A stretch of DNA of 64,000 nt from Dryocosmus kuriphilus (Eukaryota; Arthropoda; Insecta; Hymenoptera; Cynipidae): positions 211,770,011 to 211,834,010 of the forward strand of contig CM076189.1 in NCBI GenBank assembly GCA_038277395.1. Direction: 5' to 3'. A model generated the notes under the pieces. That model was not told the DNA's origin. It made no database searches and worked only from the letters and a program-made list of their open reading frames with translations. Of the stretch, positions 1 through 10,807 are shown one piece after another; positions within the stretch are counted from its first letter, which is position 1; each line of letters opens with the position of its first letter. Made by a program: the position numbers and the translations under genes.

Positions 1-334
1 AAGCCCCCTTTTCCCCTTTAGCACTCAATATATACTTCGTGTATATTTGTTGCATTTGTTATTAAACAAATCGCCCTTTCCCCCCTTTATCACTCTATAT
101 ATACTTCGTATATATTTATTGCATTTTTTATTAAACAAAACCCTCTTTCCACCCTTTAGCACTCTATATATACTTCGTATATATTTAATGCATTTTTCAT
201 TAAACGAAACCCCCTTTTCCCCTTTAGCACTCAATATATACTTCGTGCATATTTATTGCATTTGTTATTAAACAAATCGCCCTTTCCCCCCTTTAGCACT
301 CTATATATAGTTCGTATATGTTTATTGCATTTTT
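1..334. repeat. 69-bp tandem satellite, five units
   Basis: The anchor CTTCGT recurs at about 35, 104, 173 and 241, with a TTCGT variant near 311, so the period is 68-69 bp. Each unit holds a C/T-rich stretch, TTTAGCACT, a TATATATACTTCGTATATATTT core and TTATTAAACAAA. Open frames on both strands here only follow the repeat and are not genes. The same unit reappears at 2776-2918 and 4187-4262, on the far sides of family A insertions, so this was once a single longer array. Confidence 0.9.
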
Positions 335-1330
335 ACATTCTCATCCTCAATGAGAAGGTATTAGTTTTATGTGAAAACTGACTTTCGCGGATTTCATGAA
401 ATCTCGACGTTTCGTGACCCCCTGAGTCCGAAAAAATGATTTTTACGACGGTGTCTGTCTGTCTGTCGTCGTAGTCGTAGTCGTAGTCGTAGTCGTGGTC
501 GTAGTCGTAGTCGTGGTCGTAGTCGTAGTCGTGGTCGTCTGTAAACACGATAACTTTTGAAAGCATCATCAGATTGGATTGCGCTTTGGCAAACTTCTTC
601 AGGGTTCAAAAAGAAAGGACGAGTTCGTTAACCAGACACTTTTGACCAACGGTTATGGTTTTATCCATCAAAAACGGTTTTCACAAAATCAAAAAATCAA
701 TTTCCCGGCTAAACTGTGCGAGATACAGAAAATATGTACATAACTAAAATTGTTCACATTAAAAAAAATCTACAAATTTTGTCTTAACCGTTTTTTAACA
801 GAATGCACGGTTTTGTTTTTAATCGAGAAAACGCTATTAAAAAATTAAAAATTTAAATTTCCCGCCAAAATATTCAAGATGCAAAAAAATGGTAAAGAAC
901 AAAGTTGTTCAATTTAAAAAGATCTCCAAATTTTGGCTTAACCATTTTTTCATAAAATGCACGGTTTTTGTTTTAATCGATAAAACGTTATTAAAAATTA
1001 AAGATTTCAAATTTCCCGCCAAACTATGGAAGATACGGAAAAATAATAATAAACAAAGTTGTTCGCCTCAAAAAGATCTACAAATTTGCTCTCTATCATT
1101 TTTTTTATCAGACGCGTAGTTTTTGAGTTATTCGTGAAATATATTAATTCGTATAAAAAAATCTACTTTTCCGCAAAAGTATGCGAGATACGTGAAAATA
1201 TCAACAAGCAGAATTATTCACCTTCCAAGAACCTACAAATTCCCTTGAAACGATTTTTTGATACAACCCATACTTTCTTCATTAAACGTATAATACCGTT
1301 CTTTTAGTCAAAAAATACATTACTATACAG
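335..1330 (-). mobile_element. Family A repeat, copy A1 (one end lost)
   Basis: The copy begins with the family terminus ACATTCTCATC followed by GAGAAGGTATTAG. An open minus-strand frame at 333-569 carries the family peptide, with an Asp/Tyr-rich run encoded by a GTCGTA-type hexanucleotide. Several diverged ~154-bp internal units follow, marked by CTACAAATTTTG and TTTCCCGCCAAA. The GC hairpin end is missing. A stray inverted end-like sequence (TCTGCCCGCTACTCAGG) sits at 1361-1390, so the junction with the next copy is rearranged. Confidence 0.75.
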
Positions 1331-1488
1331 TCAATGAAAGTTATTTAAAGTTATTGAAAAATCTGCCCGCTACTCAGGCGCATTCTCATCACCTGTCTCG
1401 CACTCACCAATCAATGAATTTATATCTAAAACGTAAATTTCTTCATTTTTTACATAGTTTGGTTGAAAAATGCAATTTTTTTATTATT

Positions 1489-2775
1489 ACATTCTCATCT
1501 CAATGAGAAGGTATTAGATTTATGCAAAATTTGACTTTCGCGGATTTCACGAAATCTCCACGTTTTAAGACCTCCTGAATCCGAAAAAATGGTTTTTACG
1601 ACCGTGTCTGTCTGTCTGTTGGCGTTGTCGTCGTTGTCGTTGTCGTCTGTTCCCACGATAACTTTCGAAGGACTAATCGGATTGGATTGCGCTTTGGCAC
1701 ACTTCTTTAAGGTCCAAAAAGAAAGGACGAGTTCGTTAACCAGCGGTTTTTGACCAACGGTTATGGTTTTATCCATCAAAAACGGTTTTCACAAAATCAA
1801 AAAATCCATTTTCCGGCTAAACTATCAGAGATACAAAAAAAACGTAGAAAGTAAAATTGTTCATCTCAAAAAAATTTACAAATTTTGTCTTAACCGTTTT
1901 TTGATAAAATGAACGGTTTTTGTTTCAGTCAAGAAAACGCTATTAGAATTTAAAAACTGTGGTTTCCCGCCAAAATATTGAAGATACCAAAAAATGGTAA
2001 AGAACAAAGTTATTCAATCTAAAAAGGTCTACAAATTTTGTTTTAACCATTTTTTGATAAAATGCACGGTTTTTGTTTTAATCGATAAAACGTTATTAAA
2101 AATTAAATATTTCAAATTTCCCGCCAAACTATGGAAATACGGAAAAATAATAATAAACAAAGTTGTTCGCCTTAAAAGGATCTACAAATTTGCTGTCTAT
2201 CATTTTTTTGAGCAGACGCGTATTTTTTGAGTTATTCGTGAAATATTTTATGAAATATAAAGAAAACCACTTTTCAGCAAAACTATGCAAGATATGAGAA
2301 AATATTAACAAGCAGAATTGTTCACCTTGGAAAGAGCTAAAAAATTTATTTATAAGACTCATCGTTTTATTTTTAAGAATCGAAATCCTGTATTGTAAAA
2401 ATTTGGAAAATCAAAAAGAGCTTTACCAATCTATAATGTGTTTTAAAGAAACGTAATTATCGAGCGCGAAGCGCGAGTGTCATGATGAGAATGTATTCCT
2501 TAAGGGCGATAGAGCCTTAAGTAAAATAATTTCTTTTGTGATTTCTAATTTAAAGGTTTATACGATCTATAAACACCGAGCGCGTAGCGCGAGGTGAATA
2601 ATCTATCGAGCGCGAAGCGTGAGTGCCGCAAATAACGTATCGAGCGCGAAGCGCGAGTCAAATGTCGAGCGCGAAGCGCGAGTGCCAACAGACGCGCGCC
2701 CTAGGCGCGCTCATACTTCGCGCGAAGCGCGGCGCGCGTAGCGCGCGATGAGAATGTGCCCGCGCAGCGGGCAGA
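1489..2775 (-). mobile_element. Family A repeat, copy A2 (complete)
   Basis: Both ends are present: ACATTCTCATC at 1489 and GATGAGAATGT followed by a hairpin (GCCCGCGCAGCGGGC) and AGA at 2775, with runs of T outside. The minus-strand frame 1495-1779 encodes 94 residues starting MMDKTITVGQKP, then a short Asp/Asn run, then RQTDTVVKTIF. Next come ~154-bp tandem units and a cluster of GC palindromes. The layout (short subterminal inverted repeats, internal microsatellite, hairpin at one end, T-rich target) matches what is described for Helentron-associated elements such as DINE-1. That assignment is inference. Confidence 0.8.
2460..2775. repeat. Cluster of GC-rich palindromes at the hairpin end of A2
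   Basis: Repeated perfect or near-perfect palindromes of the type CGAGCGCGAAGCGCGAG and CGAGCGCGTAGCGCGAG occur every 30-60 bases, ending with GCGCGTAGCGCGC and the terminal hairpin. They are strikingly GC-rich against the surrounding AT-rich DNA. Shorter versions of the cluster occur at the same place in the other copies (3950-4186, 8480-8610, 31041-31160, 61643-61760 and 62890-63057). In single-stranded DNA or RNA they would fold into a row of short stems with GAAG or GTAG loops. Confidence 0.85.
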
Positions 2776-2918
2776 TTTTTTATTAAACAAAACCCCCTTT
2801 CCCCCCTTTAGCAGACTATATATACTTCGTGTATGTTTATTTCATTTGTTATTAAACAGATCCCCCTTTTCCACCTTTAGCACTCTATATATACCTCGTA
2901 TATATTTATTGCATATTT
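2776..2918. repeat. Two units of the 69-bp satellite
   Basis: The same unit as at 1-334, directly abutting the A2 terminus on one side and the A3 terminus on the other. Confidence 0.85.
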
Positions 2919-4186
2919 ACATTCTCATCAGAGAAGGTATTAGATTTATGTAAAATTTGAATTTCTTGGATTTCATGAAATCTCCACGTTTTGAGACCTC
3001 CTGAATCCGAAAAAAAACGGTTTTTACGACGGTGTCTGTCTGTCTGTTGTCGTTGTCGTTGTTGTCGTCGTTGCTGTCGTCGTTGTCGTCGTTTTCGTTG
3101 TCGTCGTTGTCGTCATTGTCGGAGTCTGTTCCCACGATAACTTTGGAAGGACTAATCGGATTGGAGTGCGCTTTGGTACACTTCTTTAAGGGGTAAAAGG
3201 AAAGAACGAGTTCGTTAACCAGCGGTTTTTGTCCAACGGTTATGGTTTTATCCATCAAAAACCGTTTTCACAAAATCAAAAAATCCACTTTCCGGCTAAA
3301 ATATGAGAAATACAAAAAAAAATGTAAGAAAGTAAAATTGTTTATTTTAAAAAAAATCTACAAATTTTGTCTTAACCGTTTTTTGATAAAATGAACGGTT
3401 TTTGTTTTAATCAAGAAAACGCTATTAAAATTAAAGAACTCTGGTTTTCCGCCAAAATATTCAAGACACGAAAAAATGGTTGAGAACAAAGTTTTTCAAT
3501 TTAAAAATGTCTACAAATTTTGTTTGAACTATTTTTCGATAAAATGCATGGTTTTTGTTTTAATCGGCAAAACTTTATTAAAAATCAAAAATTTTAAATT
3601 TTATGCCAAATTATGCAAGATACGGAAAAATAATAAGAAACAAGGTTATTCACCTCAAAAAGATCTACAATTTTAGTTTCTATCATTTTTTTGAGCAGAC
3701 ACGTAGTTTTTGAGTTATTCGTGAAATATGTTATGAAATATAAAGAAAATCACTTTTCAGCAAAACTATGCAAGATATAAGAAAATATTAACAAGCAGAA
3801 TTGTTCACCTTGGAAAGAGCCACAAAATTTATTTATAAGACTCATCGTTTTACTTTTAAGAATCGAAATCCCCTATTGTGAAAATTTGGAAAATCCCTAA
3901 AAAACTTTACCAATCTACAATGTGTTTTAAAAAAATGTAAGTATCGGGCGCGAAGCGCGATTGTCATGATGAGAATCTTGCCTTAAGGGCGATAGAGCTT
4001 TAAGTAAAATAATTTCTTTTGTAATTTTTCAATTTAAAGGTTTATATGATCTATAAACACCGAGCGCGTAGCGTGAGGTGAATAATTTATCGAGCGCGAA
4101 GCGCGAGTGCCAACAGACGCGCGCCCTAGCAGCGCTCATTCTTCGTGCGAAGTGTGTGATGAGAATGTGCCCGCAAAGCGGGCAGA
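2919..4186 (-). mobile_element. Family A repeat, copy A3 (complete)
   Basis: It starts ACATTCTCATC and ends GATGAGAATGT plus the hairpin GCCCGCAAAGCGGGC and AGA, followed by T's. The frame 2917-3258 encodes 113 residues with a long mixed Asp/Asn run between SPSKVIVGTD and RQTDTVVKT. Four ~154-bp internal units follow (CTACAAATTTTG markers), then the GC palindromes. The coding frame is open apart from changed residues near its end. Confidence 0.8.
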
Positions 4187-4262
4187 TTTTTTTATTAAGA
4201 AAAAACACCTTTCCCCCCTTTAGCACTCTATATAGAATTCGTATTTAATTATTGCATTTTTT
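4187..4262. repeat. Single unit of the 69-bp satellite
   Basis: TTATTAAGAAAAAACACC, TTTAGCACTCTATATA and ATTCGTATTTAATTATTGCATT match the satellite unit at 1-334. It directly follows the A3 terminus. Confidence 0.7.
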
Positions 4263-4768
4263 GTTTAAAAAAGCGGTATTCTGTCTATAGTCTACACACT
4301 GGGTTACTATTCAGTTCCAAAATTGAAATGAAATAATGCTCAAATTCAGATAGAGTAGCTGGTAGGTAGTGTAATTCTGCACCCTGGTTAGAGCCATAAT
4401 TTATCACAATCTTAGCCGACTTCGAAGGTAGTCTTAGAAGGCTTATTTCAAATTTGGTTCAATTTTATGACGTCTTAGCCGAACTCGTTTACGCCCGACA
4501 TTTAGAGGGTGCAATAAAGTTCCCAAACAGAAAAGTACTCAAAATATCCGGTTTTACTCTCTTCAAGAAGAGAGTCCAATAAATTTTTGTACCTGGATCT
4601 CAACTTAGGAGTTAAAAAAGAAGTTTACTCAGCTCTAAGTCTCTTAGTCTGAGGTGCAATAAAATGAAAATTTTTTTAAAACACCTCAGTTGTTTTCCAG
4701 GGTTTCTTGCCTTCCTTTTAGTACTGCTCTTCTCCAGAGGAGTAGCTCCTAGGACCTAGGAAAAAAAA
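4263..4768. other. Unassigned spacer between A3 and A4
   Basis: No coding region or known element is recognised. A short motif of the form GGTGCAATAAA occurs near 4510 and again near 4650, and local self-complementary stretches are present (CTCTCTTCAAGAAGAGAG near 4556; CTCCTAGGACCTAGG near 4747). It could be part of an undescribed short repeat. Confidence 0.4.
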
Positions 4769-5787
4769 TCTGCCCGCTTTGCGGGCACATTCTCATCGTC
4801 ACACTCGCGCTTCGCGCTCGATAGTTACATTTTTTTAAAACACATTGTAGATTGGTAAAGCTTTTTTGTGATTTTCCAAATCTTCACAATACAGGATTTC
4901 GATTCTTAAAAGTAAAACCATGAGTCTTTTAAACAAATTTTGTAACTCTTTCCAATGTGGACAATTTTCCTTGTTAATATTTTCTCATATCTTGCATAGT
5001 TTTGCTGACACGTGGTTTTCTTTATATTTCATAACAAATTTCACGAATAACGCAAAAACTACGCGTCTGTTCAAAAAAATGATAGAGAGCAAATTTGTAG
5101 ACCTTTTTGAGCTGAACAACATTGTTCATTATCATTTTTTCATTTCTTGCATAGTTTGGCGGGAAATTTGAATTTTTGATGTTTAATAACGTTTTCTCGA
5201 TTAAAACAAAAACCGTGCATTTTATCAAAAAATATTCGATAAAAAATGTGTAGATCCTTTTAATTTGAACAATTTTGTTTATTATCATTTTTTTCGTATC
5301 TTGAATATTTTGGCAAAAAAACACAGTTCTTTTGTTTTTAATAACGTTTTCTCCATTAAAACAAAAACCGTGTTTTTTATCGAAAAATAGTTGAAACAAA
5401 ATTTGTAGATTTTCTTAAGGTGAACAATTTTACTTCCTACTGTTTTTTTTATCTCGCACAGTTTTGCTGGAAAATTGATTTCTTGATTTTGTGAAAACAG
5501 TTTTTGATCGATAAAACCATAACCACTGGTCAAGAATCGCTGGTGAACGAAGTCGTTCTTTCTTTTTGCACCCTGAAAAAGTGTGCCAAAGCACAATCCA
5601 ATTTGATTAGTCCTTCGAAAGTTATCGTGGAAACAGGCGCTGACAACGACAACGGCGACGAAGACGACGATAGACAGACAGACACCGTCGTAAAAACCGT
5701 TTTTTTTCAGATTCAGGGGTCATGAAACGTCGAGATTTCATGAAATTTTCACATAAAACTAATATCTTCTCATTGAGATGAGAATGC
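4769..5787 (+). mobile_element. Family A repeat, copy A4 (plus orientation)
   Basis: Hairpin end TCTGCCCGCTTTGCGGGCA plus CATTCTCATC at 4769; opposite end GAGATGAGAATGC at 5787, with A-runs on both outer sides. The family frame is open at 5504-5725 (73 residues), with a short Asp/Asn/Gly/Glu run instead of a pure DN repeat. The ~154-bp internal units are clear between 4930 and 5440. Confidence 0.8.
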
Positions 5788-7606
5788 AAAAAGTTTGGGT
5801 TCTTTCAAGGACGAAAACTTGGAAGAGTCTCTTCTGCAGAGCGAGAGCAATAGCTTCTGGAGGGTCTAAGAGGCTCTTGTTGAAATGAATTTCAGTTTCA
5901 TTCAATACCGTTTTTTCACTACTGGAAAAAAATACAATTAAGTACCTTTAAAAGGGTGCAAATATTTTGATTGTACTATTCAACTAATTTTTATAACAGG
6001 TAAGTTATTACCTTTTAATTAATTTATTACCCACAAAATTAGGGTGGCAGAGCCACCTTCGTTGCGTTTATATACATAATAAATATTTTTTAATATCTAG
6101 ATTTTTAAATTAGACAGTTGAGAACGCGTAAATTATTTTCAATAAAAAACCTCCGGACGAGATGAATGGAGGATTTATATAACCGAACGAGAGGATAACT
6201 AAGAATATTACCGATAAATAAATTCTCTGAGAATTTGTGAGAATTTTTTAGAATTTAATGCTTTTTTGGAATGAAATGATTTTCTTTTCAACGATTTCAA
6301 CAATTTATGAAAGATTAATTATTGTACTGCGTAAAAATTTTACTTTTATTTTTAAAGGTTTTAGTTTTTTAAATTTTTAAATAGCAGAGTTCATCAAATT
6401 TTGATACGCAGACAATCCTAATATCCTTTTGTATAAGAATCCAAAATTAGCAATGTGCCGTTGAAAGGTTTAATCGAAAACTTTCACTTTGAAAATTATA
6501 AAGTACGTAATTTTTGATCCTAGGAAATTTTCATAAAACTTTTTAGAAATTTGGAAATTCAAAGTTTACAGTACACTTGGTACATATAGAGAAAGTGAAG
6601 TTAAAAAAACAAGAAGAAAATTAAGAATTAGGTTATAGTGTCTGAAATCCTTTAAAAAATGCTGAAATAATTGAAAATATTGGAAAATATATTAAATTAC
6701 ATTGAAATAGTTCGGAAATGCTTCGATATCTTCAAAATAATCTTAAAATCCTTGTAATTTCTTAGAAACACTTGAAATAACGTGAAATCTTTTGAAATGT
6801 ACAACAAAATTTGTCAACCTATTAAAAGACTCTGAAATGTTTTTAAAGTCACTTAAAATTAAAAATTTTAAAAAACACTTACTGTTAATATCTCTTAAAA
6901 CCTTTTGAAGTTTCTCTGAAATCTCTTCAAATTTGTCAATTTCATTCAAAATTACTAATAATCTCTTGAAAATCCTGAAGCTTTTTAAATTCTTTTCGAA
7001 TGCTTTTAAATTACATAAAATAATTTTAAATCACTTAAAATCGATCAAAATCTCCTTACAATTCTTCAAAATGATTTAAAGTCTCCTTAAATCTCTTACA
7101 GTCCAATCGTAGTACAATTTTGACGCAAATACACTCACAGACTTATAACTACTATATACATATGATGAAAGCTAAAATGTGAGCGCTTGTCAGAGAGAAT
7201 AGATATAAGAGAAAGAAACTTTTTAATTAAAACATGGTAAATGTCCACAAAAAGTGCAGAATTCTATTGTTGAAATTTAATATTAATGTTTTTTCATGTT
7301 TGTAAAATTACTATTTTGTTAAAAATCTTTTAAAAACAAAATTAAACAACAAAAACCCCAAATAGGCCGCTATACTTCTTTATTTTACAATTTATGGGTT
7401 AAAAAATAATACATTAAATAAATAAGTATATCGAATAATAATAATGAATAATTATAAATATATACAATAATATCGTAAAAAGACATTGATATAATTGTAG
7501 ATGAATTTTGAAATACACAATTGTATAAATATGGTGTTTACCTTTATAAACATTTTACAAAATCGCAAAATTTCAAACAAAATTCAATTTTCAATTCAAT
7601 TTTTTT
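5788..7606. other. AT-rich intergenic DNA with a diverged simple repeat
   Basis: No gene is recognised. From about 6640 to 7110 the sequence is a decayed array of short words such as TTGAAAT, CTTAAAAT and TCTTTTGAAAT. The open frame at 6743-6949 only reflects this array. The rest is unremarkable AT-rich sequence. Confidence 0.5.
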
Positions 7607-7782
7607 ACATTCTCATCAGAGAAGGTATTAGCAGGTATTAGATTTATGTAAAATTTTACCCCCCCCCCCCCCCCCCCCACACACACACAGTTTTCATCAA
7701 ATCTCCACGTTTTGAGACCCCCTGAGTCAGAAAAAACGGTTTTTACGACGGTGTCTGTCTGTCTGTTGTTGTCGTTGTCGTT

Positions 7783-7844
<62 letters not shown>

Positions 7845-8610
7845 CTGTGGTCGCGATAACCTTCGAAGGACTAATCGGATTGGATTGTGCTTTGGCACAC
7901 TTCTTCAGGGTGCAAAAAGAAAGGACGAGTTCGTTAACCAGCGGCTTTTGACCAGTGGTTATGGTTTTATCTATCAAAAACTTTTTTCACAAAATTAAGA
8001 AATCAATTTTTCCGCTAAACTATGCGATATACGAAAAAAATAGTAGAAAGTAAATTTGTTCATCCTAAAAAAATCTACAATTTTGTTTTAACCATTTTTC
8101 GATAAAATGCATGGTTTTTTTTTAATAGAGAAGAACGTTATTAAAAATCAAAAATTCTAATTTCCCGCCAAACTATACAAGATATGAAAAAAATTATAAC
8201 AAGCAAAGTTGTTCATCCCAAAAAGATCTACAAATTTTCTTCCTATCATTTTTCTGATCAGACGCGTAGTTTTTGAGTTGTTCCTGAAATATGTTATGAA
8301 ATATAAATAAAACCACTTTTCAGCAAGACTGTGCAAGATATGAGAAAATATTAACAAGCAGAATTGTTCACCTTGAAAAGAGAGAAATAATGATGAGAAT
8401 GTATTCCTTAAGGGCGATAAAGCCTTAAATAAAATAATTTCTCTTGTCATTTTTGATTTAAAGGTTTATACGATCCATAAACACCGAGAGCGTAGCGCGA
8501 GGTAAATAACCTATCGAGCGCGAAGTGCGAATGCCAACAGACGCGCGCCCTAGGCGCGCTCATACTTCGCGAGTAGGGCGCGAAGAGAATGTGCCCGCAA
8601 AGCGGACAGA
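7607..8610 (-). mobile_element. Family A repeat, copy A5
   Basis: It starts ACATTCTCATC after a T-run and ends with a slightly mutated inverted repeat and hairpin (GAGAATGTGCCCGCAAAGCGGACAGA) followed by T's. The frame at 7591-7977 is the longest of the family, 128 residues, because the GTCGTT microsatellite (7765-7845) is expanded to an almost pure Asp-Asn repeat. A run of about 20 C's next to CACACACAC at 7659-7689 is private to this copy. Internal units are fewer than in A2 or A3, so part was lost. Confidence 0.8.
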
Positions 8611-10236
8611 TTTTTTTGTGTTCGGTTAATTTTTGAGAAAAATTATTTTTTTCGTCTCATAATAATTGTTCTCCTTTTTGAAATCTGCTGAGTGATAATA
8701 ATCTTTCCTAATATTTTATCTAGTGCCGTTTTCTAAATTTTTCAACAAAAAAAAATGAAAAAATCGCCTAAGTTGAACTACAGTATCATTTTTTAATCGA
8801 TTGTCTGCAAATCATTTCTTAAAAACGTGCTTTTAGTTTGAGAACAGTGTGAAAATATATTCCATTCAATTCTTAAGGTTCCTGAGGTTTAGAATGCACA
8901 AACATTTTTTTTATCTTTTAAATTTAGAAAATCCAATTCTTCTACAATGATTTTAGGTCTGAATTGATGATGAAAAATTAATTTTTTTGTATATCTAAGA
9001 CTTTACCACATGAATAATAATTTGTAAAATAATTTACCTCGAAGATTTGGCTGTAAATTTAAATTTACCTTATAAGGAAATAGCTGCAATTCAGCGGAAA
9101 ATTCTGGGGTAACTATAATTTTATTGTAAAAAAAAATGATGATTCCTCAATTTTTCTTGAACGCTTGAAGTATTGTGTTCCGAGATAATCAATATTTATT
9201 GTAACAGTATCGCACTGCGAGTGACTGCGACTTCTAAATGATCGGAATTTTATTGTTTATAATTGATTATAAAATTTTAGTTGTGTGTGTGACACAACCT
9301 AGCATCATAATCATAACGATAGAATAACATTTTTTATCCTGCGAAATTTTATATTCTTATCGCTATATGTATTTTTCAAGGAGTTTCGAGTGTCGACTCA
9401 TCAATTCTTTATAAAGCTTTTGCAAGGTTGACAAAATAAAAAATCTTATATCACAAACTGGATTTAATTGAAATTTAATCTCATCAAATGATAAGAAATA
9501 CCTATTTATAAATTATGTTAGGAATATGCTTTAAATTAACTATGTGACTTCGTGAGCTTTAAATGTCTTACAAAGTTTAAACGTCACGTGAAATTTTTTG
9601 GTTAGTAAAAAATACGGAGAAATGATATATGTTCGAATCCAAGTTGTTATACAATACAGAAATTCAAAAACAAATTCTGATATTAATTCTACTTATTTTT
9701 ATTTTTATTAAGTCTTATTAATCTTTATCATTTTAATGTTAACTGTGAAAACAATGATAGATTTCAAACCTCTTTTAAAATTATTCCTATTTAATCAAGG
9801 CTATATTCAGACTTTCAACATTTTTATTTCAACTATGTAATATCTTGTATGTAAACTCCTCGGATTGACGACTTTTGAAATTATACTATGTTTACACTAG
9901 TTTTCTATTCAAAAAACTGACTCCCTCTAATACCCACTACTGATAGAATAAAATTTCTTCTGCGAAATTCTATCCCTATATGTGTTTCAAGAAATTTCGA
10001 GTGTCGAGTGTCGACTCGTCGATTATTTATTAAGTGCGAATGATTATTAATTTTATAAATTACTATTTTTCTACAGCCTTTTTCGTGCAGTTTTGTTGTA
10101 GAGAATTTACTTACATTGAAAATAATACCTCCTCGTTGAGATTAGAATTTAAAAATTATTTATAGGTTTTTTGTGAAAAATTTTAACTCTTTAGAATAAG
10201 AATATAATCAACAGTTAAATTTTATACTGTCTCTAC
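8611..10236. other. Unassigned AT-rich DNA with a diverged direct repeat
   Basis: No gene is recognised. Two ~95-bp segments, about 9318-9420 and 9942-10035, are diverged direct copies. They share GATAGAATAA, CTGCGAAATT, CTATATGT and TTTCGAGTGTCGACTC. They may be remains of a short interspersed element. Confidence 0.45.
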
Positions 10237-10679
10237 TAGACCGGGAGCTGGATGGACTTGAGTATGCAAAATGTGAGGATCGCATTCTGACAATTGATTC
10301 AAGTTCAGAAAAGCTTATAGAATAATATTTTTAACGTTGCCAGAAATTCTGTTGGTCCAATTTTTTTTTATACCCCCTCCCTCTTCGCCGCAAGTAAATC
10401 GATTGAGCACATGCTGTGGAGACATTTTGATAATGATTTTAGTAACAATAGTTATTTTTGAATAAAAATTATAGGTAAAAATAGGTTTTTAAATTAAATT
10501 AAAACATTAATTATTAATAAAAAGTCATAAATTGTTAATAAAAAATTACTTATTAAGAAAAAGCAAATATGAAGGTACATATATGAGAGAAATACAAAAA
10601 ATCAGTGGTTCATACTTTTACAATCATTGTTTTATACATTTACACAACGAAATACAAGTTAGTTTAAATTTTTTACAAT

Positions 10680-10800
10680 TGCAGGCCATTGTTCAACAAT
10701 CTGATGCGCATTTACAGGGCTGAAGCAAAGACTCTGGCAAAACTCGCTTTGGCATTTGTCGTGGATACAGTTTACCATTTTTTTCTTCATACCCAAATAA
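10680..10800. repeat. Inner inverted repeat, left copy
   Basis: CAGGGCTGAAGCAAAGACTC, CTGGCAAA, CATTTGTCGTG and TTACCATTTTT pair in inverted orientation with 14497-14625. This extends the inverted ends of the transposon beyond the outer ~210 bp. Confidence 0.75.
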
Positions 10801-10807
10801 ATTAAAA

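Noticed and set aside
47..271. Repeated PPF-TLYILRIYL peptide on the plus strand
   Set aside because: It is a reading of the 69-bp satellite; since 69 is a multiple of three the frame stays open by default.
2460..2775. CRISPR-like array of repeated palindromes
   Set aside because: Spacing is irregular, the repeats vary, and they belong to the end of a dispersed eukaryotic repeat; no cas genes and a eukaryotic context.
335..2775. Canonical Helitron ends (5' TC, 3' CTRR) for family A
   Set aside because: The hairpin end finishes AGA before T's, not CTRR, and inverted subterminal repeats are present, so a Helentron-type reading fits better.
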